A DNA stretch of 6,675 nt from Lentisphaeria bacterium UBA1724. GTDB taxonomy: Bacteria > Verrucomicrobiota > Lentisphaeria > Oligosphaerales > Oligosphaeraceae. Where the stretch lies: NCBI GenBank assembly GCA_002315885.1, contig DCIO01000111.1, positions 1 through 6,675 of the forward strand, in the 5' to 3' direction. The translations under genes and the position numbers were made by a program. A model generated the notes under the pieces. The model was given only the letters and a program-made list of their open reading frames with translations, searched no databases and was not told the DNA's origin. Positions 1-5,421 of the stretch are shown here, piece by piece. How positions within the stretch are numbered: the first letter of the stretch is position 1; each line of letters opens with the position of its first letter.

Positions 1-25
1 GTGAGGTCTTCCCTCACGGCTTTTT
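1..25 (+). terminator. Rho-independent terminator, cut by the window edge
   Basis: Seen: GTGAGG (1-6) pairs with CCTCAC (12-17) around a five-base loop, followed by GGC and five T (21-25). The GGC after the stem suggests that the stem continues to the left of the window with GCC, which cannot be checked here. It would end a plus-strand gene lying to the left. Because the 222-residue gene runs toward it from the right and stops at 53, it may act in both directions between convergent genes. Confidence 0.55.
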
Positions 26-52
26 CGGTCCATGTTCCGTTTCGTGATTGTG

Positions 53-721
53 TCATTGAAGGGAAAGAGATACCTGTTCCTGCGCCTTTCGCCAGGCTTC
101 CATTTCCGCCTCCTCATGCCGCTTATTCGCCTGAATGCGCTGAAGGTTGCGCTTTGAGAGTTTACCGTAGTACGGCAGGCATCGCCAGCATTCGGGATGC
201 TCATGGCCGCCTTTGCCACAGTCATAGACGGTATAGGCGTCATCCGTGAAGTCCCACCCGAGTTCCTCGCCACGCCTCTTCACGCGTTCCTGATATTCAA
301 CGTCCGTCATGGGAAGCATGGCGACAAGACAGGGGAAAATCCTGTCTCCCCGCCAGCACCAGATAATCTCTCCGAGCTTAAATTTGATGGACTCTGCCGC
401 CCGCCCTCGGAAGGGCTTCTCGCAGGCGTCGTCGTAGGGGCTGTCGCAGAACAGCGTCCCGTCTGGGAGGTAGGTGCGTACACCCTCGAACTTGCAGACA
501 GAACCCCACTTTTTCGACAGTTCTCTGTTGAGAGTCTTCTCGACGATGAGGAAGCAGTGAAAACGGCTGTACTTCTTCTCCTTGTCAATAATCAGCCGCA
601 TGAATTCCTCGGCATTTTCAATGGAGTCGAAAATGCCGAGTTCGCGCTTGTCCACCTCGTAGGAACCATCGGAAAGCTTGTCGCTTGCACGGGATATGGC
701 ATTCAGAACAAATAGTTGCAT
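53..721 (-). CDS. Conserved-looking hypothetical protein, 222 residues, function unknown
   Basis: I do not recognise a named family. The protein looks soluble: no signal peptide or membrane segment. It has an N-terminal beta/alpha part (1-60), a middle with 'RTYLPDGTLFCDSPYDDA' at about 82-99, a hydrophobic stretch with Trp and Cys ('EIIWCWRG', 118-125), and a Cys/His-containing stretch 'CGKGGHEHPECWRC' (168-181) that could bind a metal. The tail (about 186-216) is charged and probably helical. The ATG at 719-721 is chosen because AAGGAG lies on the minus strand (plus positions 734-739), with a long spacer of 12 bases. The coding-like amino-acid composition and length support a real gene over the plus-strand frame that overlaps it. 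It stands alone, converging on the terminator at 1-25, with a divergently transcribed transporter on its other side. Metal binding is only an inference from Cys/His spacing. Confidence 0.75.
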   Translation of the reverse strand: MQLFVLNAISRASDKLSDGSYEVDKRELGIFDSIENAEEFMRLIIDKEKKYSRFHCFLIVEKTLNRELSKKWGSVCKFEGVRTYLPDGTLFCDSPYDDACEKPFRGRAAESIKFKLGEIIWCWRGDRIFPCLVAMLPMTDVEYQERVKRRGEELGWDFTDDAYTVYDCGKGGHEHPECWRCLPYYGKLSKRNLQRIQANKRHEEAEMEAWRKAQEQVSLSLQ

Positions 722-737
722 TAATACGTGTTACTCC

Positions 738-824
738 TTACCCTTTATCCTCGTCATCCCAATCTTCTTCCTCTTCATCATCCTCGTCATCCCAATCTCC
801 ATCTTCGCCCGAGCCAAAGAAATC
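738..824 (-). pseudogene. Orphan acidic C-terminal coding remnant
   Basis: On the minus strand, 28 codons open in frame between an upstream TAG (plus 825-827) and a TAA (plus 738-740). No ATG lies in frame. Eighteen of the 28 residues are Asp or Glu, in an eleven-residue repeat whose units begin 'DWDDED'. At DNA level a 19-base identical block recurs at 747-765 and 780-798, exactly 33 bases apart, which keeps the frame. Acidic tails of this sort end many bacterial proteins, so this may be the tail of a lost gene. The stop overlaps the AAGGAG used by the 222-residue gene. A simple-sequence repeat with no coding past is the alternative. Confidence 0.35.
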
Positions 825-862
825 CTAATCTCCAAGAACCTTTCAGGCTACTTAATAACATA

Positions 863-920
863 AGGGTTCTTCGACGATTTGTAATAAACAGTTAATGAGT
901 GTAAATCGTCGATGGGACCT
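863..920. promoter_or_regulatory. Long inverted repeat in the divergent intergenic region
   Basis: TCGACGATTT (871-880) and AAATCGTCGA (903-912) are a perfect 10-bp inverted repeat with 22 bases between the arms. Weaker pairing extends it inward (GTA with TGT, two G-U pairs) and outward to AGG (863-865) with CCT (918-920). There is no T-run after either side, so it is a poor terminator. It lies between divergent genes, so a protein-binding site or an RNA hairpin are both possible. Confidence 0.4.
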
Positions 921-946
921 CGTTATTTATCTGCATTACTGAAACC

Positions 947-965
947 CCGACTGGCATATCGGACA
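947..965 (+). repeat. Left copy of the repeat flanking the transporter gene
   Basis: CCGA-CTGGC-ATATCGGACA. It shares the exact 12-mer GCATATCGGACA (954-965) with 1960-1971 and also the CCGA and CTGGC blocks in the same order, with short insertions in the right copy. CCGA (947-950) can pair with TCGG (959-962), so the copy is itself a weak dyad. Confidence 0.4.
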
Positions 966-978
966 TTTCTACTTCAGT

Positions 979-1011
979 TTGCGAATGAAGCCACTTGCAA
1001 AATTATATTAT
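979..1011 (+). promoter_or_regulatory. Candidate promoter of the transporter gene
   Basis: TTGCGA (979-984) and TTATAT (1003-1008) are 18 bases apart, with TATTAT (1006-1011) as an overlapping alternative -10. This leaves a leader of about 30 bases. A better -35 word, TTGACA (1015-1020), is followed by TATAGA (1036-1041) at only 15 bases, but that would start transcription at or just past the ATG at 1046 and fits poorly. Confidence 0.3.
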
Positions 1012-1045
1012 GCCTTGACACAGGACATGTAGGTGTATAGAGATT

Positions 1046-1933
1046 ATGGATGTATTTGAGATAGTGAATAAAAAAAGATATCTTCCGATAGCATTGGCGC
1101 TGACGGCATCATTACTTTATGGGTTCAGTGCGCCGTTGTCCAAGCTTCTATTGGGAACAATTGCCCCCATGTTTATGGTGGCTCTGCTTTATTGCGGAGC
1201 TGGTGCGGGGATGTTCATGCTTCGCCTATTCAGCGGTGTTGATCGTAAAGAGCGTTCTTTATCCCGCAGGGAACTGCCGGCCGTCATCGCCATGGTTCTT
1301 TTGGATGTGGCCGCGCCGTTTTTGCTGATGAAGGGGCTACAGGGATGTGCTGCGTCAAACGCATCTCTTCTCAATAATTTTGAAATGGTGGCCACTTCTC
1401 TCGTTGCTATGCTTTTCTTTAGGGAGAAGGTGACAAGGCGCACCTGGACGGCAATTGCACTGGTTACCTTTGCCAGCATACTGTTGAGTGTGGATTTCCA
1501 TGATGCGACGGCATTGATGTTTACCCACAGCTCCTTGCTGATTCTTGGGGCATGCGTCTGCTGGGGAATAGAGAATAATTGCACGCGTGTCCTTTCGGTG
1601 GCTTCTCCCCTTGAAATCGTGGTGGTAAAGGGTTTTGGTTCTGGTCTTACGGCATTTGCATTGGCATGGTTGAATCGTGAGGCGGTCCCCTCTTTGCTGT
1701 ATGCTGTGTACGCGTTGCTTCTGGGCTTTGTCGCATACGGATTAAGCATTTATTTCTATGTATTGGCACAGCGTCGCCTCGGGGCAGCCAGGACAAGCAC
1801 TTACTATGCAACCGCGCCATTTATTGGAGTCCTGTTATCCATGGCAATACTGAAGGAACTGCCTGGCTGGAATTTCTGGCTTGCATTTGGCATAATGCTT
1901 TCGGGAATGTACGTGACCTCCCGCGAAAAGTAG
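1046..1933 (+). CDS. EamA/DMT-superfamily membrane transporter
   Basis: Inner-membrane permease of the drug/metabolite transporter superfamily (EamA type). The protein has 295 residues, the usual size, with about ten hydrophobic segments arranged as two EamA halves (roughly residues 13-145 and 157-292). Seen: the start of the first half 'LLYGFSAPLSKLL' (19-31), the segment with 'NNFEMVATSLVAMLFFREK' (about 109-127), typical of the end of the first half, and the matching 'YYATAPFIGVLLSMAILKE' (about 253-271) near the end of the second. Such proteins export or take up small metabolites; the substrate cannot be read from the sequence. The ATG at 1046 puts a nine-residue cytoplasmic head before the first conserved positions, but there is no good Shine-Dalgarno sequence ahead of it, only AGG at 1031-1033; GTG at 1064 is an alternative without better support. 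The gene stands alone between two copies of a short repeat. Confidence 0.9.
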   Translation: MDVFEIVNKKRYLPIALALTASLLYGFSAPLSKLLLGTIAPMFMVALLYCGAGAGMFMLRLFSGVDRKERSLSRRELPAVIAMVLLDVAAPFLLMKGLQGCAASNASLLNNFEMVATSLVAMLFFREKVTRRTWTAIALVTFASILLSVDFHDATALMFTHSSLLILGACVCWGIENNCTRVLSVASPLEIVVVKGFGSGLTAFALAWLNREAVPSLLYAVYALLLGFVAYGLSIYFYVLAQRRLGAARTSTYYATAPFIGVLLSMAILKELPGWNFWLAFGIMLSGMYVTSREK

Positions 1934-1945
1934 CTTTCTGTTTTT

Positions 1946-1971
1946 CCGAAGCCTGGCTTGCATATCGGACA
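1946..1971 (+). repeat. Right copy of the repeat flanking the transporter gene
   Basis: The copy lies 12 bases after the transporter stop codon. It contains CCGA (1946-1949), CTGGC (1953-1957) and the exact 12-mer GCATATCGGACA (1960-1971). It forms stronger dyads than the left copy: TCCGA (1945-1949) with TCGGA (1965-1969), or alternatively GCCTG (1951-1955) with CAGGC (1970-1974). It is followed by seven A (1977-1983), so it does not resemble a terminator for the plus strand. Confidence 0.4.
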
Positions 1972-2037
1972 GGCACAAAAAAACGCCGAGAGGGGACTGT
2001 GACTCCGTCTGACGTCCTGCCGATGTGTTCTTTGCTC

Positions 2038-2178
2038 TTATGCCTTCTTGAATCCGTAGAGCATCCGCTGCTCCTCCCAGTTGGCGGGGATGTTTCCGCG
2101 CAGGTTCTTCAGCTTTAGTTCCACGGAGATTTCGCTCTTCAGGATGGCGCTGATGATGTCGGGGGCGAGATTGACTGA
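2038..2178 (-). pseudogene. C-terminal remnant of a serine site-specific recombinase
   Basis: The minus strand encodes about 46 residues ending in a TAA at plus 2038-2040. They include 'NLAPDIISAIL', 'LKLKNLRGNIPANWEEQR' and 'LYGFKKA'. The order LAPDI..AIL - L.L..L - IP..W.EQR..L(Y/G)GF is the one I know from the extreme C-terminus of large serine recombinases (resolvase family) found in several PVC and proteobacterial genomes. Nothing of the catalytic resolvase domain, the Recombinase domain or the zinc ribbon is present. Upstream of about 2178 the frame stays open but turns into Lys/Leu/Ile/Phe-rich translation of AT-rich DNA with no start codon, so the homology stops at a sharp breakpoint. 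The clean preservation of the final residues suggests recent truncation. Confidence 0.7.
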
Positions 2179-2301
2179 TTGTCTTTTCTTTTTTAAGGAT
2201 ACGAAAAATAAATAAGCTATCTTTATTTTAGATAGGTTTTGACTTGAAGTTAACTTTTTTAAGGTTAATTTATTGGAAATGTCTCAAAATAAAGGAGCAC
2301 T
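2179..2301 (+). promoter_or_regulatory. AT-rich leader of the AAA_14 ATPase gene with dyads and Shine-Dalgarno
   Basis: This AT-rich stretch begins where the recombinase remnant ends. AAAATAAA (2205-2212) pairs perfectly with TTTATTTT (2222-2229), nine bases apart; CTATCT (2217-2222) and AGATAG (2229-2234) form an overlapping dyad; AAGTTAACTT (2247-2256) is a perfect 10-base palindrome. TTGACT (2239-2244) could be a -35, but no convincing -10 sits at 16-18 bases. AAGGAG (2292-2297) lies four bases before the ATG at 2302, a short but usable spacing. Perfect dyads are easier to get by chance in AT-rich DNA. Confidence 0.4.
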
Positions 2302-3606
2302 ATGAAAAAAACACTGGCACGAATAATGGAGGAGTTCCGTTCCTGGGAACTTCCGCAACTGACACACAGGGATGCCTTCTTCCCTATTGTTAAGGGGAAG
2401 GCCACCGTCATAACTGGTATGCGCCGAACGGGAAAGACCTCCCTGTGTTATCAGAAAATGAAAGAGTTGACTGATAGCGGAATCCCACGTGACCGGATTC
2501 TCTATCTGAACTTCGACGATGATCGTCTCATGAGTTTTACCTCCGATGATTTTCAAACGATTCTTGATGTCTATTATGGTGATTTTCCACTCAACCGTGA
2601 CAATTTGTGCTATTTCTTCCTGGATGAAATCCAGAACGTCTCTGGATGGGAACACTTCATACGACGTCTTATCGACAGGGAGAACATCCAGGTCATTCTC
2701 ACAGGATCGTCATCAAAACTGCTGTCCAGCGAAATTGCGACCTGCATGCGCGGCCGTTCCGTTCGCGCTGTTGTCTATCCATTCTCTTTCGCGGAGTTTT
2801 TGCAGGCGGAAGGCGTGTTCGAGTCTTTGCCGCCGCGTCTTTCAGACCGCGACATATCCCTTCTGCGTAACGCGTTGAAGAAATACTTCATTACGGGCGG
2901 CTTTCCTGAGGTTCAGGCGACGGACACACGCACTCGATATGCTATCCTGCAGGAGTATATCGACCTGGTCATGTTTGATGATGTGGTTGAGCGCTACAAT
3001 GTGTCCAATGTGCAGGTGCTCCGTCATCTTCTTGACTCGGTGCTCAACAACCCATCGCAAAAATTCAGCGTCAGCAATTTTCATAAGGAGATGCAAGCAC
3101 AGCTCAAACTGAAATGTTCGCTTGCCGACCTCTATGATTTCATCAAGTATCTTGAAGATGCCTACATCCTGTTTCGATTGAGTCTTCACTCGCGTTCCGT
3201 CAAGAAGGTCCAGGTCAATCCAGCGAAAATTTATCCGATTGACATGGGGCTTGTCCGTGCCGCATCCCGCGATCCCGATGCAAACTGCGGACATCTTCTG
3301 GAGAACATGGTTTTCCTTCAGATGCAGCGGGAAGGCTGGAAAATGGGATATGTCGTCACTGAAAAAGGCGGCCACGAGGTGGATTTCTACGCCCATCATC
3401 CAATTGACAAGAGGACACGCCTTGTGCAGGTGAGCTATGAGATGCCGTCTCGGGAGACACTTGCCAGGGAAGTCCGCGCATTGACGCAGGCGGGAGAAGA
3501 ACTTGGTGTAACAGAACGTCTCATCGTTACCTGGGACGATGAAGCCGACTTGGATGGAGACATTTCCGTCATTCCTGTCTGGAAATTCCTGTTAGGCATG
3601 AAGTAG
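2302..3606 (+). CDS. AAA_14/DUF4143-family ATPase
   Basis: 434 residues, a typical full length for this family of cytoplasmic P-loop ATPases. Seen: Walker A 'GMRRTGKTS' (39-47), the family's 'YLNFDDDRL' strand (68-76), Walker B 'CYFFLDEIQN' (103-112), sensor-like 'LTGSSSKLLSSEIA' (133-146), 'GR' and 'PFSFAEF' (151-166), 'GGFPEV' (199-204), then the DUF4143 C-terminal region with 'LLENMVFLQMQREGW' (332-346), 'HEVDF' (358-362) and 'LVQVSYE' (374-380). The C-terminal part has the layout of a PD-(D/E)xK nuclease fold, but the position of the catalytic Lys in the last motif appears to be Gln, as is common in DUF4143 proteins, so nuclease activity is doubtful. The cellular role of these lone ATPases is unsettled; they are often found singly in accessory DNA and copied many times in one genome. 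No partner gene is adjacent. The gene replaced the 5' part of the recombinase or inserted next to its stub. Confidence 0.92.
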   Translation: MKKTLARIMEEFRSWELPQLTHRDAFFPIVKGKATVITGMRRTGKTSLCYQKMKELTDSGIPRDRILYLNFDDDRLMSFTSDDFQTILDVYYGDFPLNRDNLCYFFLDEIQNVSGWEHFIRRLIDRENIQVILTGSSSKLLSSEIATCMRGRSVRAVVYPFSFAEFLQAEGVFESLPPRLSDRDISLLRNALKKYFITGGFPEVQATDTRTRYAILQEYIDLVMFDDVVERYNVSNVQVLRHLLDSVLNNPSQKFSVSNFHKEMQAQLKLKCSLADLYDFIKYLEDAYILFRLSLHSRSVKKVQVNPAKIYPIDMGLVRAASRDPDANCGHLLENMVFLQMQREGWKMGYVVTEKGGHEVDFYAHHPIDKRTRLVQVSYEMPSRETLAREVRALTQAGEELGVTERLIVTWDDEADLDGDISVIPVWKFLLGMK

Positions 3607-3643
3607 CCTTGATTTATTACCGTTAGGGGTAAATATGCCACCT

Positions 3644-3722
3644 ACACCAACCAGCGAAACCTGTATTCTAAACGCTCTGTTCCCGTGTTATGTAAATTAC
3701 AAGGTGGGCTGGTGTCCTTTTT
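3644..3722 (+). terminator. Weak candidate terminator after the AAA_14 gene
   Basis: ACACCA (3644-3649) can pair with TGGTGT (3710-3715), followed by CC and five T (3718-3722). The loop of about 60 bases is long for a rho-independent terminator. A competing pairing, CCACC (3638-3642) with GGTGG (3703-3707), uses the same stretch. The T-run and its position 110 bases after the stop are suggestive only. Confidence 0.25.
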
Positions 3723-3742
3723 GATTCCTTGTTCTTTTGTAA

Positions 3743-3819
3743 AAGAAATCAGAATATAGTGATTGATTCGTATTGTGTCATGTGTATATTTAGGTGGAGA
3801 CAGCAACTGAGTGTTAGAA
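3743..3819 (+). promoter_or_regulatory. Promoter/leader repeat, copy A (before the HD-domain gene)
   Basis: A 77-base element that matches 4496-4571 over its whole length, at roughly three quarters identity with a few single-base gaps. Best-conserved blocks are AAGAAATCAGAA at the left end and GTGGAGAC-x-GCAA-x-TGAGTGTTAGAA at the right end. A promoter fits inside: TTGATT (3763-3768), 16 bases, TATATT (3785-3790). Transcription would then start near 3797, so the right-hand conserved block (about 3794-3819) would be in the 5' leader RNA, ending about 12 bases before the Shine-Dalgarno sequence. Confidence 0.65.
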
Positions 3820-3844
3820 CAGAGCTATGAAAAGGAGTGAGCCA

Positions 3845-4492
3845 ATGAGCAAGAAGATGACAATGGAAGAGCTGGCGACAAAGTATCACAACAGGGATAC
3901 GGAACAGCGAGTTGTGGGGGGAAAGGCGATACCCTATATTGAGCACCCGCGGGCGGTGGTGGCTAGGCTGATCTCCTGGGGTTGCAGTAACGACATGGAG
4001 AAGGACGGGTGGCAGACGCTGGACATTGCCTGGGGCCACGACCTGCTGGAGGATACGAAAATTACTCCGGGGGAGATAGCCGCGGTGGCAGGTGATGATG
4101 TGCTGCATAGCATTGAGGTTCTCAGCAACCTCCCTGGCAAGCATGCCGACAAGGCGGCCTATATCAAGTACGTGGCGGAGCATGCCAACACGGTCACCTT
4201 GCTGGTCAAACTGGCGGACAGATTGTGCAATGTGGAGGATTTTCTGGTCAGCGAAGGAGTGGAAAAGGCCCGGCAGTATTTTGAGAAGGCAGAACCCATT
4301 TTTCAGCGGGTTTGGGAAACAAAGAAAATGCGCGAGAGTTGGATAGAAAAGGACAAGAAAACTGATTTCTCCGAAGAGGATGACATAGACATGGTCTTCC
4401 GGCTGTCCAGGATGATTTCCGAGGTCAATTCCATCGGCCAAAGACTTGGTGCGCACTGGAAGTGGGAAAAGCCGAAAGAAGTGAAAGATTGA
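3845..4492 (+). CDS. HD-domain phosphohydrolase of the RelA/SpoT (RSH) hydrolase type
   Basis: 215 residues. The start at 3845 is chosen over the in-frame ATG at 3827 because AAGGAG (3832-3837) lies inside that longer form and seven bases ahead of 3845; the sister gene downstream has the same arrangement. Seen: His34 in 'YIEHPRAVV', 'HDLLEDT' (65-71) and 'VKLADRLCNV' (121-130). These correspond to the metal-binding H...HD...ED...D and KLADR.xN motifs of the HD_4 hydrolase domain of RelA/SpoT and of stand-alone MESH1-type enzymes that remove pyrophosphate from (p)ppGpp. No synthetase, TGS or ACT domain is present, so if active it should only degrade. The C-terminal third (about 140-215) is charged, helical and not recognised. 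The exact substrate is inferred; other nucleotides are possible. Probably cytoplasmic. It has its own promoter element, shared in sequence with the gene that follows 101 bases later. Confidence 0.85.
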   Translation: MSKKMTMEELATKYHNRDTEQRVVGGKAIPYIEHPRAVVARLISWGCSNDMEKDGWQTLDIAWGHDLLEDTKITPGEIAAVAGDDVLHSIEVLSNLPGKHADKAAYIKYVAEHANTVTLLVKLADRLCNVEDFLVSEGVEKARQYFEKAEPIFQRVWETKKMRESWIEKDKKTDFSEEDDIDMVFRLSRMISEVNSIGQRLGAHWKWEKPKEVKD

Positions 4493-4495
4493 TAC

Positions 4496-4571
4496 AAGAA
4501 ATCAGAAATATGGTGATAGGTTGGCTTCCTTCATGCGTATAATAAGTGGAGACCGCAAATGAGTGTTAGAA
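4496..4571 (+). promoter_or_regulatory. Promoter/leader repeat, copy B (before the small helical-protein gene)
   Basis: Second copy of the element at 3743-3819, beginning four bases after the HD-domain stop codon. It keeps AAGAAATCAGAA (4496-4507), a perfect TATAAT (4538-4543) where copy A has TATATT, and the right block up to GAGTGTTAGAA (4561-4571). No good -35 hexamer is visible at 16-18 bases in this copy (the position reads GATAGG or similar), so activation by a bound factor is possible. AAGGAG of the next gene follows at 4579-4584. Confidence 0.65.
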
Positions 4572-4593
4572 AAGAAAAAAGGAGAAAAGAGTT

Positions 4594-5067
4594 ATGAAAA
4601 TGACATTAGCAAGAGCATTGAAAGAGAAGAACCGCCTTGCGGGTGAGCTGAACCGCTGCTGGGCACTGGTATGCAGAGAGAACAGCAAGCGCGAGGACGT
4701 GTCCCGCGTGGCGGATGTGGCGGAGCTTTACAAGGCAATCCAGACTTACAAGAATGCGCTGGTGGAGCTGAAGACAAAGATTGGACTTGCCAATGCAGAG
4801 AACCTGACCAGAATCTACCGCTTGGAGGAGTGCAAGAATGAATTGTCCCAGCTGGAGAGCATCAACACCAATGAGAGCTCAGACTTTCAAGAGATTGGCG
4901 ACTCCAACTACAAGGAGTTCAAGCGCACGGTGGTCTTCACTGCGGCGCAGGTGTATGAGATGAAGCAGGCTCTGCAGGCGGAATGCAATCAGCTCCAGGA
5001 TGACCTGGACGAATACAACGCCACCACTAAGATTGACTTTGACTCACCGCTGAATGCACGGAAATAA
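4594..5067 (+). CDS. Small helical protein, possibly DIP1984/septicolysin-like (DUF6847)
   Basis: 157 residues, mostly charged helix with coiled-coil character and no signal peptide or membrane segment. Start at 4594: AAGGAG (4579-4584) lies nine bases upstream; the second ATG at 4600 would be 15 bases away. Seen: an N-terminal helix 'LARALKEKNRLAGELNR' (5-21), a second helix about 42-63, 'GLANAENLTRIYRLEECKNELSQL' split over 64-87, and a C-terminal helix 'LQDDLDEYNATTKIDF' (134-149). The order 'helix of leading LA.AL..', 'L...I...N', then 'L.E...L...L' resembles DIP1984-family proteins, historically labelled septicolysin, whose function is unknown. I hold the family assignment loosely. It shares its leader element with the HD-domain gene upstream, which suggests co-expression. 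The name septicolysin should not be read as evidence for a toxin. Confidence 0.8.
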   Translation: MKMTLARALKEKNRLAGELNRCWALVCRENSKREDVSRVADVAELYKAIQTYKNALVELKTKIGLANAENLTRIYRLEECKNELSQLESINTNESSDFQEIGDSNYKEFKRTVVFTAAQVYEMKQALQAECNQLQDDLDEYNATTKIDFDSPLNARK

Positions 5068-5298
5068 ACGCAACTTGTCCTGACTGTCCCACGGGATAGC
5101 CAGGACGTCAGAAAATCGCAGGCCTTTCAGGAACTGTCGTGGGGAACTGCAGGCACGGTCTGCAGGAGACCCCGTGGATACCGTCGGTCAGGGGAAACGA
5201 TACCGCATTAAACTTTATCCCACATTGACTGCTGCTAGAAATAGACTTAAAGATTAATCCTCGAGACTTAATCCTTATTTCGGCTTTGCAGATTTTCT
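5068..5298. other. Intergenic stretch with hairpins, no convincing gene
   Basis: No supported protein gene. Structures seen: GTCCTG (5077-5082) with CAGGAC (5101-5106), with TCC/GGA pairing inside, directly after the stop of the upstream gene and without a T-run; GGGG (5141-5144) with CCCC (5170-5173), enclosing CTGCAG (5147-5152) and CTGCAG (5160-5165), which form a 6-bp stem around a seven-base loop. AGACTTAA occurs at 5243-5250 and 5265-5272, and TTAATCC at 5254-5260 and 5268-5274. TTGACT (5225-5230) followed after 17 bases by TAAAGA (5248-5253) is a weak promoter match. A structured RNA ending at the following terminator is possible. Confidence 0.35.
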
Positions 5299-5344
5299 GC
5301 CGGGACTTCATGGAGGCAACTCCCTGGAGTCCCGGTCTTTTTTT
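5299..5344 (+). terminator. Strong rho-independent terminator upstream of recA
   Basis: CCGGGACT (5300-5307) pairs perfectly with AGTCCCGG (5328-5335). The stem continues with T-G, C-G and A-T pairs, one mismatch, then GGAG (5312-5315) with CTCC (5320-5323) closed by a GCAA tetraloop (GNRA type). It is followed by TC and seven T (5338-5344). It ends transcription from the left, so recA must have its own promoter between here and 5530. Confidence 0.93.
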
Positions 5345-5421
5345 ATACGATGCGACATTCCTTGGACGGGCATTTGTATTTCATCAAGAAATACGTAGGG
5401 GTGGAGAATTTTTCAATCTTC

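Noticed and set aside
197..715. 172-residue plus-strand frame opposite the 222-residue gene
   Set aside because: It competes with the minus-strand frame, which is longer, has a Shine-Dalgarno sequence and more protein-like composition.
678..863. Plus-strand frame for a small hydrophobic, membrane-like peptide
   Set aside because: Its Ile/Phe/Leu-rich sequence is the antisense of the Asp/Glu repeat on the minus strand, and it overlaps the start of the 222-residue gene with no ribosome site.
1189..1749. 186-residue minus-strand frame opposite the transporter
   Set aside because: It lies wholly within a clear EamA gene and shows no recognisable domain.
2008..2019. TCTGACGTCCTG, the inverse complement of 5101-5112
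   Set aside because: A single 12-base match without extension is about what chance gives in a window of this size.
1972..2037. Minus-strand terminator after the recombinase stub, using the T-run opposite 1977-1983
   Set aside because: I could not find a stem directly ahead of the T-run.
5131..5147. GAAC...GAAC direct repeat as an alphaproteobacterial-type SOS box
   Set aside because: The spacing is nine bases rather than seven, and it lies upstream of the terminator, about 400 bases from recA.
5134..5259. Open plus-strand frame ending 'RYRIKLYPTLTAARNRLKD' as a possible gene fragment
   Set aside because: It has a protein-like feel but no start codon, no ribosome site and no family I recognise; it overlaps the hairpins.
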